Shown here piece by piece: positions 50,551-62,509 of a DNA stretch of 64,000 nucleotides. Origin of the DNA: Impatiens glandulifera. Taxonomy: Eukaryota; Streptophyta; Magnoliopsida; Ericales; Balsaminaceae. Location of the stretch: contig NC_061863.1 in the NCBI RefSeq assembly GCF_907164915.1, positions 7,122,340 to 7,186,339 of the forward strand. The letters are read 5' to 3'. A program made the position numbers and the translations under genes. The notes under the pieces are model-generated. The model did not search any database and had not been told where the DNA came from. It saw nothing but the letters and a program-made list of their open reading frames with translations. The stretch's first letter is position 1. Every line of letters begins with the position of its first letter.

Positions 50551-50663
50551 ACAAATTATGAAGACTTTGAGAGTCTTCTACCTTTACATTTTTTTTTTAA
50601 ATATTGGTTATTCTTATTTATCTTACTTAGAAGCTAACTTGATCGGAAAATCTCAAAACCACC

Positions 50664-53072
50664 ATGAAATTATCTTCCCGGAATACCTTCTTTCTTCTTC
50701 TTCTTCACCTCCTTCTCCGATCGATAACCGCCGCCGGCGACTCACAACATGCTATCGCCGTCAACTGTGGTTCCCTTCACAACTCCACAGCCATTGACGG
50801 CAGACAATGGGTTGGAGAAACAGATTCTGCTGGATCCATCATTTCTTTTCAAGGATCTGGAAGTAAATCAGTGGTCCCTTCTTCCTCCGATGACCACCCA
50901 TCACAATCTCTCGATCCCACTCCCTACATGACAGCTCGAGCTTCTCGCTCATCCTTCACCTACACCTTCCGTGTCGGCTCCGGCTACAAGTTCATCCGCC
51001 TTCATTTCTACCCAGCTTCATACTCTGCTTTCAAAAGGTCAGACGCCTTCTTCACCGTAAAATCAGGTCCGTATACTCTCCTCAACAATTTCAGTGCGTT
51101 CTTAGCCGTCGATTCTCTTAATCTGACATCAATCGTAAAAGAATTCACCCTTTATGTCCCTGACGACGGTAAACCATTATCAATTACTTTCTCCCCCTCA
51201 AAAGAAATCATCCCTTCGGATGAGACATTTGCGTTTGTTAATGGAATTGAAGTTGTTCCCATGCCTCTCGGACTTTACTACACCATGGAGGGAGATGGAG
51301 ATGCAGGGGCATATTTGGTAGGACATAACTATCGATTTCCCCTGGGCAAAGACACTGCAATGGAGATGGCCTATCGGTTAAACGTTGGTGGCATCAAACT
51401 TTCATCCGTCCATGACCCAAGTATGTTCAGGGAATGGACTGATGATTCAAACTATATCATGGAATCAACTGTTTTTCCCATCACTTCCATAAATAGGATC
51501 AAGTATACCAAAACATCTAAAGATGGTGCACCACAAAGACTTTACCAGTCGTCTTGGTCAATGAAGCGAAATTTGCAAGGCGGTGAAGGAGTTAGTTTTA
51601 CATGGAAGTTGCCTGTCGATTTGGGTTTCAGGTATCTAATTAGATTGCATTTTTGTGAGCTTGACTATGATGCTTTGAGAGGGAACGAGCATAAAGAGTT
51701 CAATATTCTCATAAACAATCACATGGTTGAGTCTAAAGGAGATTTGATCAAATGGGGCGGTGAAATTGGGGTTGCAGTCCATAAGGATTACTTGACAACA
51801 TTAAGAGGAGACAGAATGATGGGCAAGAGAGACCTGGTTGTCGCTTTGTACCCAAACAACGAAGATCAATCAACTGAATTCATTGACTCAATTCTTAAGG
51901 GGATTGAGGTTTTCAAACTTAGCAACACTGAAGACAATCTTGCTGGAGGGAATCCAGTACTCTTCAATCCTCGTGTTTCGACAAATCGAAGACATAGAAT
52001 CCCAACAATAAATATAAATGAGATTATAATTTTGTACATACTTATAGTGGTCATTGTTCACCAACTTTGCGAATGGAAAGAAAGGAGTTTGACTAATAAT
52101 CCATCTCTAATAGACAATGATTTGTGTCGTAGATTTTCATTTGCTCAGATCTTAAGCGCAACTAAAAACTTTGACAAGAAATTAGAGATTGGACACGGGA
52201 GTTTTGGTATGGTCTACAAAGGGGTTATAAATGTTATTAATGGTAAGGCTAAAATGACAGTAGCAATTAAGAGGTTAGATTCTAAATCTAATCAAGGAGA
52301 GAAAGAATTTATATCAGAAATTGAGACGCTTTCCAAGCTTAGGCACAAACACCTTGTTTCTTTGATAGGATACTGCAGCTATGACAGTGAGATGATACTT
52401 GTTTATGAGTACATGGAACGTGGCACTCTGGCGGACCATCTCCACAAGAATAAATGTGATGGTAAAGCCTTGCCTCTTCTTACTTGGAAGGAAAGACTCA
52501 ATATTTGTTTGGGTGCTGCTCGTGGGTTAGACTACTTGCACAACAATAGTGTGCAAGAAGTCATACATCGAGATGTGAAAAGCGGAAATATTTTGGTGGA
52601 TCTGAACTGGATGGCCAAAATTGCTGATTTTGGCATATGCAAAGTTGAATCTACAAGCCATACCTATACAAGTACTGAGGTAAAGGGAACTATTGGCTAC
52701 ATAGATCCAATGTACTCCTCGACCAAAATGCTAACCAAGAAATCAGATGTGTATTCTTTCGGTGTTGTGTTGTGGGAAGCTTTATGTGGCAGACCAGCCC
52801 TTGATAATAAAATCGACAACGAACAACAACATAGTCTCGTTTTGTGGGTTCAGCGCTGCTACAAGAATAACACGGTCCACAATATAATTGATCCAAGTTT
52901 GAAGGGACAAATCTCAACCAATTCTCTCCGGTTGTACGTTGAACTTGCGATTGCGTGTTTGCATGAAGATAGTAATAGAAGACCTACAATGGCTAAAATC
53001 GAAGAGGATCTTAAATATTTATTGACTGATGGTCTCAATTTCTTAAGGTGGGGAAGAGTTAACATATGCTAA
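50664..53072 (+). CDS. Malectin-like receptor kinase (CrRLK1L family)
   Basis: Intronless, 802 aa. A signal peptide (about 1-24) precedes a malectin-like ectodomain of two lobes (NCGS...DGRQW at the start; RLHFCELDYD and a later FIDSILKGIEVFKL block). One transmembrane helix (about 454-470) is followed by a Ser/Thr kinase. The kinase is complete: IGHGSFG loop 509-515, VAIK lysine K536, HRDVKSGN with D637, DFG 655-657, GTIGYIDPMY activation segment and SDVYSFGVVLWE. CrRLK1L kinases such as FERONIA sit in the plasma membrane and sense RALF peptides and pectin. Length and the short juxtamembrane segment fit the smaller MEDOS/At5g39000-like members better than FERONIA (family knowledge). DFGICK and DPMY are slightly unusual forms of DFGLSK and DPEY. 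No lesion seen. Confidence 0.93.
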   Translation: MKLSSRNTFFLLLLHLLLRSITAAGDSQHAIAVNCGSLHNSTAIDGRQWVGETDSAGSIISFQGSGSKSVVPSSSDDHPSQSLDPTPYMTARASRSSFTYTFRVGSGYKFIRLHFYPASYSAFKRSDAFFTVKSGPYTLLNNFSAFLAVDSLNLTSIVKEFTLYVPDDGKPLSITFSPSKEIIPSDETFAFVNGIEVVPMPLGLYYTMEGDGDAGAYLVGHNYRFPLGKDTAMEMAYRLNVGGIKLSSVHDPSMFREWTDDSNYIMESTVFPITSINRIKYTKTSKDGAPQRLYQSSWSMKRNLQGGEGVSFTWKLPVDLGFRYLIRLHFCELDYDALRGNEHKEFNILINNHMVESKGDLIKWGGEIGVAVHKDYLTTLRGDRMMGKRDLVVALYPNNEDQSTEFIDSILKGIEVFKLSNTEDNLAGGNPVLFNPRVSTNRRHRIPTININEIIILYILIVVIVHQLCEWKERSLTNNPSLIDNDLCRRFSFAQILSATKNFDKKLEIGHGSFGMVYKGVINVINGKAKMTVAIKRLDSKSNQGEKEFISEIETLSKLRHKHLVSLIGYCSYDSEMILVYEYMERGTLADHLHKNKCDGKALPLLTWKERLNICLGAARGLDYLHNNSVQEVIHRDVKSGNILVDLNWMAKIADFGICKVESTSHTYTSTEVKGTIGYIDPMYSSTKMLTKKSDVYSFGVVLWEALCGRPALDNKIDNEQQHSLVLWVQRCYKNNTVHNIIDPSLKGQISTNSLRLYVELAIACLHEDSNRRPTMAKIEEDLKYLLTDGLNFLRWGRVNIC

Positions 53073-53197
53073 ATATCACTTACTTGGTTCTATTTTAATT
53101 TCTCTTTTCGCACTATTCTTTTTACTAATTCTTATGTTATCTTTTTTTTTAGTGCGCCTAAAAAGATTAACCCTATGCCCTGGGCGACACACATACC

Positions 53198-53290
53198 ATG
53201 GCCGGGACAAAGGCTCCCGCAACGACGGTATCGTCGGTATTGAAAGAGGCAAACAAGGCATCACTTAGACTACTGGCTGAATTAATGAAG
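53198..53290 (+). other. Candidate short first exon, unknown gene
   Basis: An ATG at 53198 opens 31 codons (MAGTKAPATTVSSVLKEANK, then an ASLRLLAELMK-type end) that stop exactly at a good donor, GTAAGA. The surrounding 140 bp are much richer in GC than the flanks. No second exon was found in the AT-rich DNA beyond. It could be the edge of a captured or dead gene. Confidence 0.3.
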
Positions 53291-53299
53291 GTAAGACAA

Positions 53300-53607
53300 T
53301 TATGAAAGGAAAGACCTTAACTATAATTAAATTCCTTTTTTTTTATTAATTATTACTTTATGATATATATTTAATATTTTATTTTTATTTTAAAATAATA
53401 AATACTAAAATATTTTAAAATTATTATTTGATTTTAATTTTTTTTAAATATAATTAAGAGTTAAAATTTTAAGAATGGTTTATAATTCTTAAAATTAATA
53501 AAAAATTCAAAATTATTTTTTTTTAAATAATAATATTTTTTTTTTATTTATATATAATTTTATAAAAAAGAGTTGAATGAAAGTCAATGTCATGATGACT
53601 AACATTA

Positions 53608-53666
<59 letters not shown>

Positions 53667-53985
53667 ATTTATAATTTTTAAGATTAATGGTAATTTAAAT
53701 AATATTTAATTTAAATTCTATTCAAATATTTATTATAATTACATTAAAAACAATTAAATTTAAATCATAACTTTAAAATAGATTATTAATTATTATTTTA
53801 AAATAATATTAAATATATTATAAAATAATAATTAATATGTATTTTATTGGAAGTGAACTTTTAATAAATAATTAGAATAAATTTTTTTATGATATATTTA
53901 TATAAAACAATATAACATTGTTTTAACTATTAAATACATTTTATCTCACAAATTAAAATTCAATTTCTCATATCATATATATTTA
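53300..53985. other. Very AT-rich DNA with an (AT)n tract
   Basis: Alternating AT at 53613-53662. No genes. Confidence 0.7.
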
Positions 53986-54580
53986 GGGATGGGAAAATTA
54001 CATATATTATAGGTATATCGAAAATACATTACCGCAATTTATCGAAAATATTAATTTTTAAGGTATACCGAAAAAAAGATAGGTATAATACCGTTACCGA
54101 AATTTTTGGTACGATAAATGTATGAGATTTTTAAAATTTTGGTATATCGAAATATACTGAAATACCAAAATAATATTTATAAATTAAAATATAATATATA
54201 TATATATATATAATATTTATAAGAAAATAATTAAATAGATTTAATATTAATTTAATTATAAAAATATAATTTTTTTGAATAATATTAAAATATAATTATA
54301 TTAAAATATTATTCAATATATGTCATATTTACTCTATTAATGAAATTATTATTATTTTTTTAATTTAATATGTTTTTTAGGTATGAAAGTTATAATACTG
54401 ATACCGTACCGAAATTAAGATAAATGTATGAATTTTTTGTATAATGAAATTAAGATATACTAAAATCAAGGTAAGGTAAAAATATGAATTTTTTGTATAC
54501 CGAAATTTTCGATAAGTTATAAGGTATGAATAAAATGTACATTAAGGTTTATTGTACCGACAAAAATATTTAATTTTTAC
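53985..54580. repeat. TACCGAAA-type repeat element
   Basis: Words ggtataccgaaa, aaattttcggtat-like and ataccgtaccgaaa recur in both orientations at 54010-54170 and 54380-54570, with an AT-rich middle. The arrangement suggests a non-autonomous element with complex inverted ends. Confidence 0.55.
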
Positions 54581-55200
54581 GTATTTGTAAGTATCATTTT
54601 ATTTTCTTATTTCTCACTTATATATTTTTTTTATTTCCCACTTTTATATTTTTTTCCTCCGAACATAGACACAAACAACATATTTTTACATAATTTATAA
54701 GCAATATATTGGAAATATTGTAATTTATTTATCAACGTAAATTATACAAATCTGAAATTTGAATTTTTAATAAAAATGTTGGTAAATGAGAGTAATTTTA
54801 AAATTTATTTCAGTATTTTTTTTTTCAGATTTTATATAAATAAAATATAGCAACAAACAAACAACCAGCAATACAAGGCTGCTAACTAATGTGAATTTTT
54901 CTCTTTTCCAGGCTTTCTTTGATATTATAATTTTTTATTTTATTTGCATCAATCATTTTTTTCTAAATTGTAAAATATGTTGTAATTTTATCAACATAAA
55001 TGAATATAACGTATTTGAATATTAAAAAATTGTGCTACTTATTCAATTATTGTTTTATTGTCAAATCTAGAAATTATCTAAATCCGATCTTAAACTTTTG
55101 TATTTTTCCCTTTTTTGATTTTTTTTTAATGAAATGACACTAAACTCTATTTTTCTAAAAAAAATAAATTAATAAAAAAATAAAAAAAGTAAAAAAAACT
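54580..55200. other. AT-rich intergenic DNA, no gene seen
   Basis: One stray copy of ttgtgctacttatt (about 55032) from the tandem repeat that follows. Confidence 0.4.
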
Positions 55201-55715
55201 GTGCTACTTATTTAGTAACAGTTGAGTATGAAGAAATTATTAAAACTGCTAGGCTTTTAGTTATGCAACTTATGCTATATCCATAAGTGACTATTTTAGT
55301 TGTATATTTGCAAAATGACTACATTAGTTACATATTTACAAAATGTTTATTTACATATGTTTGAAAAAATTGTCACTTATAAAGCAAGTTACACAACTTG
55401 ACACACTATTGTAATGAAAAAATAAGATGCATAGTCAATTAGAATAATTGTGCTACTTATTTAAAAATTATGGAGTATGAATAAATTATTAATACGGTTA
55501 TACTTTTGGTTATGCAAGTTATGTTATATATACACGTAGGTCACTACTTTAATTGCATATTTACAAAATGATTATTTTAGTTGCATATTTGTAAAATGTT
55601 TATTACATATGTTAGATATAAACAAGCACTTATAAAGTAACATAAGACACACTATAATGAGAAAATATGATACATAACCAATTACAATAATTGTGCTACT
55701 TATTTATCAAATTAT
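55201..55715. repeat. ~245-bp tandem duplication plus partial third unit
   Basis: Units start with gtgctacttattt at 55201, 55450 and 55693 (the third is partial). They share ttttggttatgcaagttatg-like, ttgcatatttacaaaatg and cacttataaag words. Confidence 0.8.
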
Positions 55716-55984
55716 GGACAGTTAAGTTTATATTTAATTTATATTTATTCATTTTCTTTTAAAATTTTGTTCAAGTTAAAATAAAATATTTATTTCCATT
55801 GTTATAAAATTATTTTCTAATAGTACACAGTTGTGAATGATTTGTTATTTAATATAATTATAATCTATATTTTTTAATATCGTGTTAAATATAATCTACA
55901 TTCTCTAACTCAATTTTATATATATAAAAAAGGTTACATATAAATTGTCATAAATTAATAAAGTTATAAATTATACTTGTTATG

Positions 55985-56095
55985 TTTGGAGTATATATAA
56001 AACCCTAACCAAACTGAATTTGAGCCTCGTCTTCGCCATTAGCTTAAACTCAGAGCTTTTGAAGCCTCGAACACATTCTTTTTCAAATGAATGAT
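55985..56095 (+). promoter_or_regulatory. Promoter-like block with TATA and telo-box
   Basis: The sequence tatatataaaaccctaacc combines a TATA box with an AAACCCTAA telo-box, as in promoters of plant ribosomal protein genes. A GC-richer leader-like stretch follows. No ORF follows before the poly-T tract at about 56108-56141, so the gene is absent or lost. Confidence 0.3.
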
Positions 56096-56110
56096 TTTAG
56101 TACTATTATC

Positions 56111-56141
<31 letters not shown>

Positions 56142-56144
<3 letters not shown>

Positions 56145-58410
56145 CTTGTGCAATTTCCAAAATGATAAGTCACGTTGTCCTAAATAATAACAAATTTGTC
56201 GAGGGAAACATTTGACCGCAGGTATAATCATGTCTCACCAACTATGCTACCTCTATCTTAATATTTTCGTCATCAGCTCTTCGTTCGTTCCTTCTTTCAT
56301 CTCCCCATATGCACTCTGTCTGTTATTCACTTTTGTTCCTAAGATCTCAGAACTCTATAGTTAATTGTATGACGGGAAGAATGAAAAAACGAAAAATAAT
56401 ATTTCAAGCTATCGTTTTTTAAAATATTACTAAATATATTGTAATAAAAATTAATAAATACAAAATAAAAATTATTATTAACAATTTAACAATGATTGCA
56501 ATATATTGTAGGGTAAAATGTTAATTTTATTGTCAATTTATTTTTAATAATTTAATAAAGATTACAATATATATATATATATTACGAAATACAAACATAT
56601 AAAATAATATATATTGCAAATGAAGTTGTAATGTTTCATAATATAATAAAACTCAAAATGTTGGAACAAAGATTACTATTATCTAGTTACAAAAGAAAAT
56701 GTTCAAGAAAATGCTGAAGTTGCAATTAGAATTTAACTATTGTAATTTCAAAATACCATTCAATTTCTGCAAAATTGCAAAATTAGTGGTAAACATATAT
56801 ATAATGTTGTTAAAGAAGTTGATTTCTTTTTTAAGCAATTTATGTGGAAAGTTATATTGTTACAATTCAAATTATTTTTTTTAGTGCACTATAAGCAGTA
56901 TAATTTTATATTGGCATAATTCCTATATTTGTTTCCAAGGTCTACTTCTATTTCTTATTCATATATAAAATATTATATTATTTAAAAGTAAAAATTATCA
57001 GCTACTGAAACCAAACTAAAAATTGTTTAGAAACATCTTAGAAAACATGATAGTTAGGGACAGATGGGCTCAACTCCAGCCCATTCTCTCTAGGAGGTTT
57101 AGAATTTATTTTTTATATTTATTTAGTAAATGAGTTATTTCAAATAATATAGTTAATTTTAAATAATTTTATTTGTGTAGATAAATTAAAAAATTAATTA
57201 TTTGAGTAAAATATATTGATATGTATAAATATATAATAAATAAAATAAATTATAAAAAATAATAAATGTTTTAATTAATAAATAATTAAATTATCAATTA
57301 TTTAAAATTAACCAGATATATGATTCTTCCCCATCAGAATGTCTAATCACAGTGAATTATTTTGAATAAAAAATTTCTTTTAATAATATTTAATAATTTA
57401 GTTTTAAATTAATAATAAATAAATTAACCAATTAAACAATAAACTTTTTATACAGATATTTATGTATAAAATGGTGAAATATAAAAAATTATGGTAATTT
57501 TTTTTTTTTTATAAAGGCTTAAACTATTTTTTTTAACAAACGATATGTTTATATGGTTGTGTGAAATGCGTGATATTGATGAAATTAGTGACGAAAATAA
57601 CAACTAATATAACAATGTCAAGAATAATGATGACGATAATATTTTATAAAAGAACATTTAGAGAGAAAATGAACTAGATCACTAACAATTAGGCATATCC
57701 CATTGAACTTAGTTATTGAAATCTCTAGTATGCATAAGTTGAGTTTTTCTTCATACAAACTTATAGTCCGACTCATGTCTTAAAAGTATTTCAAATTAAT
57801 TTTTTTATTCAATAGTTTGGTTAGTGGATCCAAGTTATCTTTGATTAATATAGTTAAATGTGATAACTCTATTAGAGAGTATATAGTCAAATAATTATGT
57901 CTAAGCTTCTATGCCTAAACTTGTCATTAATTCTAAGTTTTTCCAGTTTCAAATTAATATCACAATAATTATACATTTTGGTAGATAAATTTTTAGAAAA
58001 TTTTGGAATATCTTCTAATAATAAATATTATTATTCATAAATTCTTATTATTTAAACAATTATTTTTTTATAAAAATATGGTTTACTTGAATGATTAGTA
58101 GACAAAATGTATTTGAATTATTTTGTCATCTTATAAACAATTACATATATTTTTAGTATAAAAATACATGTTTAAGCCTCAATAAAATGGAATTATAATT
58201 TTAATTTATATATAATTTTATTTATAATTCTTAAAATTAACTATAAATTTAAACATTTAATTTTTGATTAATAATTTTAATATATAAATAATAATTTATT
58301 TTTAAAAGGATTAATAATTAATTTAGATTTAGATTAAAACACTTTTTAAATAATAAAATTATATATAAATATTTATGTAGTTATTCTATTAAAAAAAACT
58401 CTTTAACTAT
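56142..58410. other. AT-rich intergenic DNA, no gene seen
   Basis: Only short AT-driven ORFs and simple-sequence tracts. Confidence 0.6.
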
Positions 58411-58416
58411 ATGAGA

Positions 58417-58470
58417 GATGCAAGGAGTACAACAAGGCAAGGAGTACAACAAGGCAAGGAGTACAACGAT
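58417..58470. repeat. 17-bp tandem repeat, three copies
   Basis: gcaaggagtacaacaag repeated, the last copy imperfect. Confidence 0.85.
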
Positions 58471-58528
58471 GTAAGAGGCATTCATGGGGACGATGAGGCC
58501 CTTCCGACCTACGTTTTTGTCATATTAA

Positions 58529-59160
58529 AGGGGTGCTTGGTTCAAATAAAGGAATATGATTGGATTGATAGATGTATGGAATAAGAATGTGTATGATTGA
58601 TAGAAGTGTAGTGTTTGGTTATGACCATTCCCATTAACATTGATAACTTTTGGATTTATAAGAGAAAAGTTATAAATATAATTTTGTTATTAAAATTATG
58701 ATTAATTTTAATTTTATTTTATTAAATTAAAAATATTAAATATAATTATTTTTATAACATAATTTAATATATTATAAACATTCAACATTTTTATTATTAG
58801 TTATTATAATTATTATTAAAATTTTATTTTAAATGATTTCTTAATATTATTTAAATAATTGAAATTATTTATTTATAAATAAATAAAATTTATTATTATG
58901 TTATTATAAAATAACGTATAATATAATTATAAAATATATATGAATTATAAGAGAGAAAATAGGAGAGTGGAGATAATGAGAGAGAAAGTGTATCGCTCCT
59001 GAATGAGATTCATTCATTCCAATTTAGCTCCCAATTTAGAGAGGATTGAATGATTCCTGAGTATCCAGGAATCAAATCAATATCCTGGAATCAAAATCAA
59101 CTAAACATCTCATCTCATTCCCTTTTTCTGAATAAAAAAAACCATGTACCCAAGCATGCC
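58529..59160. mobile_element. MITE-like element, about 630 bp
   Basis: The left end ggggtgcttggttcaaataa pairs with the reversed right end ggcatgcttgggtacatgg. The matching subterminal ggaat and attcc words face each other, and the AT-rich middle has no ORF. PIF/Harbinger- or hAT-type MITEs are both possible. Confidence 0.6.
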
Positions 59161-59586
59161 ATAAATATTAATAATTTTGTATTGAATTTATCATAAATAA
59201 TCTAATTTTATAATAATTTCAATTAGGTTTAGTTGGTAGGATAGTTTTTTAATTTTCTAGAAGTCGGGAAAGACTATGCGTGTTGTCTAGCTTGCCTCAC
59301 TTTAGGCCGTCGTCCTGCCCATTACTATGTATGTTACATTTTACAAAAGATTAGATTGTTTATATACAATGTTTATGTGACCTAAATATATAATTTACTG
59401 AGTTGCCTTGGATTATTTAGTACAAGAAAAGAGAATATTAAACAATAATAATTATATTTTGTTAGTATATAATATTGATTTTAAAAAATAAAATTAACAC
59501 ACACAAAAATGTGATTTTTTTGTTATGATAATACAATTAGAAAAATATTGTGACAATATTTTAGGGGTTCTAAGAAAGTATATTGG
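59160..59586. other. Intergenic DNA, no gene seen
   Basis: A short GC-richer patch at 59260-59325 has no recognisable content. Confidence 0.4.
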
Positions 59587-59864
59587 TGTTGACTTAAATG
59601 AGGCTTATTAAAAGTACAATTGGACACTTAAGAAAGATCAAGTATTTGTTTTGAGAGTATCGTTTACCATCCCAGTTTTATATCTGTTAAGGTTTTAGAG
59701 GACCTAGTGTTATATAAACTCGTGTCATAATCCTAATCTGTTATGATGTAATATATTTTCTAATCTCCTTAATAATATTCTTTTTTTTGGACGTAGTCAA
59801 GTTTTATCTTGGATTCGTGTTTTTTTTAACTATTTACGTTGTCTCTCGTATTTCTGTTACAACA
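59587..59864 (+). mobile_element. Ty1/copia 5' LTR
   Basis: Starts TGTTG and ends CAACA, with a gttatataaact promoter-like word at about 59709. Followed after AAC by a primer-binding site (tagtattagagcc, 59868-59880), a mutated form of the initiator-tRNA-Met site. Confidence 0.75.
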
Positions 59865-59912
59865 AACTAGTATTAGAGCCAGTTAATTTGATTTATTATT
59901 ATTTTGATTGAA

Positions 59913-59978
59913 ATGGCAGTAATAAACATTATAATTGAAAAATTCATAGGGAGCAAAAACTTTAGTCTATGTCAATAG
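59913..59978 (+). pseudogene. Start of copia gag, broken
   Basis: The ATG at 59913 opens MAVINIIIEKFIGSKNFSLC and ends at a TAG two codons on. The pattern EKF.G..NF.L matches the start of plant copia gag proteins. Minisatellite DNA replaces the rest. Confidence 0.65.
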
Positions 59979-59995
59979 GGATTATCTTGATCGTT

Positions 59996-60810
59996 GAAGT
60001 TGTTAAGAGGAGTAGAAATAATCGATGAGATGATCATTCTAAAAAAAAAAGGATCATGATGTGTTCTCTACTGAAATAACAAAGCTTATGTTGTCGTTAA
60101 AGTTGTCAAGAGGAGTAGAAATAACCGTAGAGGGTAATTTTCAAAAAGTAATATGACAGATCAATATGCGGGCTCTACTGAAATAATAGAGCAAATGGGG
60201 CCGCTGAAGTTATCAATAGGAGTAGAAATGATCGTTGAGATGGTCAATCTCAAGGAGCGGTATGATAGATCAAGATGCGAGCTCTACTGAAATAACATGA
60301 ATTATGGGATTGCTAAAGTTGTTGGTTGGAGTAGAAATAGCCGCTGAGATGGTCATTCTCAAGAAGTAGTATGATAGATCAATATGTGAGCTCTGCTAAA
60401 GTAATAGGGCTTATGGGGTCCCTAAAGTTGTCGGAAGGAGTAGAAAAAACATATGAGATGGTCATTCTCAAAGAGTAGTATGACGAATCAATATGTGGGC
60501 TCTACTAAAGTAATAGGGTTTATGAGATCGTTAAAGTTATCGACATAAGTATGAATAACCGTTGAGATAATCATTCTCAAGGAGTAGTATGACAAATCAA
60601 GATGTTGGCTCTACTAAAATAACAAGGTTTATGGGGTCATTGAAGTTGTCGGTGAAGTATAAATAACCATTGAATTAGTTATTCTAGAGGAACATAATGA
60701 CAGATCAAGATACGGGCTCTACTAAAATAACATGGCTTATGAGGGTCATTGAAATTGCTGGTAGGAGTAAGAACAACCGTTGAGATGATCATTCTAAAGA
60801 AAAATGCATA
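59996..60810. repeat. 109-bp minisatellite, eight copies
   Basis: Unit starts ((g/a)aagttgtc..aggagtag) lie at 59996, 60098, 60206, 60315, 60424, 60533, 60642 and 60751. Each unit also carries gatggtcattctcaaggag and gggctctactaaaataac. Spacing is 109 for most, 102 and 108 for the first two. Confidence 0.92.
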
Positions 60811-60844
60811 TTCAACAGTTATGTTGTGTCTTGTAGATAATGTC

Positions 60845-61777
60845 TTAGAATGTGATACTAATACATCTATAACATCTTAGAGTATTCAAGTCAATGTGAA
60901 GATTTGTTAAGTAGACTTCAATATTTGAGTTAACAAAGAAGTTGTTAAGTTGTTTCAGAGATAACTTTAGATCAAGAAGAGAAAAATAATAGATCATCTT
61001 GGCCATATTTGACATTGTAGAAATAGATTTTGGAAGATGGCTTACCATCTGCTAGAGCCATGAAGAAATAGGCCAACAAGACTTTCATTGTTATCAAGGA
61101 GGATCCCATAGTCTGAGGGACTTGTCCGTTCCTGATTTCTATTTTCGTCCAATTCTAAAAGTTAATGACATTGTTTTTAGGATTGTTTTGGATGTTGTTT
61201 AGGTGTATCAGTATTCCTCTTGCAAGAGCTTCCTCAAAGACATTGATTTTATATGTGGCGTAGAATGTTTTTATTAGCTATCATTAAGATAATTCATAAT
61301 TCTTCTATGGATGGGCAGATGAGTCTTTCTCCTATATAGTAAACCCGTCTAGTATGAACCAATCTCCTTTGTATTTGCATAATGAATGTGATATTTATTT
61401 TGAACTTTGTAAACCTCATGATGGGGGTTAGTCCGTAAATCCCATGATTCCACTCGTTTTCGTAGAAATTTTCAACCCATGGAATTAGCTCGACATCTGT
61501 CAGCATGAACATTGTCTGTTATTGGAAATTCAAAATATTTACAAACATGCGCTTGTTTTGAAAGGAAGGAATATGTTCCGAATGCTCACTTAGACTATAC
61601 ATGAAAACACATATTACATATATAGTAGTCACATAAGGGTTGTAGTGACGAGGTCTTGGGCATGAGAAACAACCAACTTGGTGATACCCTTGGTTTGAAA
61701 ATAGACTCATCCTTTATAATAGTGTCTTCTCTATCACTCAAATCAGGCGAGAATGTCAATTGGCCACAATTCAGCAA
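60845..61777 (-). pseudogene. Unrecognised transposon-like coding remnant
   Basis: Adjacent minus-strand open stretches in changing frames, the clearest reading VENFYENEWNHGIYGLTP then MRFTKFKINITFIMQIQRR and VYYIGERLICPSIEEL. This has the feel of a plant transposon protein N-terminal domain, but I cannot name it. Stops and shifts break it several times. Confidence 0.35.
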
Positions 61778-61804
61778 GTAAAGAGCGGCGATTAGAACAA
61801 CCTT

Positions 61805-62509
61805 TTGAGGACTATTCCAGAAGGTGCGAGAATCCTTGACACACTTTCATCCTATCATCTAAATAACCATAAGGATTCTCGTGTTTGGAGTGTCGATAAT
61901 AATGGCAAGTTCGACTCAGGGTCTACTTGGAATTGTGTTCGTGACCATGGGGACGTTGTTCCATGGTCCCACTTAGTTTGGTCTACCAAAGTGATCCCCA
62001 TACACCAATTCATTTTAAGACTCTCCTTCCATGAGAGACTCAATACACGTGATCGGATCAAGAATTATATGAGCATCTCGGATCTTAATTGCCTTTTTTT
62101 CTTGGGAAATGAGGATTCCATTGAACACCTCCTTGGGAACTTCCCTTTCGCCTCCTTATTTTGGCGTAGATTCTCTGCATCAATGAGCCTCCTCAGCTTC
62201 TCAAACAAATGGTCCGACATCAAGGACCTCGCATTCACCAAGACCAAGGGCAACGAATTCAGCTTCAATACCTTCAAGTGTTTCTTCGCCAACATTGTTT
62301 ATCACATTTAATTGGAGAGAATTGTTAGAGTCTTTTCAGGAGTCCGCAACAATGCAGATATAATCTGGAACAATATCATCACCAACGACATCTCCATCAT
62401 CCGAATGTGGAGGCATATTCCCATATGTGAGAAGAATTGGTTAATTTGTCAAAACTGGAACATTGCTTACGAGAAAGTCACCCTCGCCACTAATTTCATT
62501 GCATTTTAA
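61805..62509 (+). pseudogene. LINE (non-LTR retrotransposon) ORF2 C-terminus
   Basis: The frame 61805-62311 continues after one stop (TAA, 62309) to 62509. It shows the zf-RVT pattern found after plant LINE reverse transcriptases: RVWSVDNNGKF, VPWSHLVWSTKVIP, RLNTRDRI, then C-FF-G-EDSIEHLLG.FPFASLFW. The tail (RMWRHIPICEKNW..C..WNI) also fits. The polymerase domain itself is not found upstream, so this is a 5'-truncated copy, as is typical of LINEs. An AT-rich 3' region follows. Confidence 0.75.
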
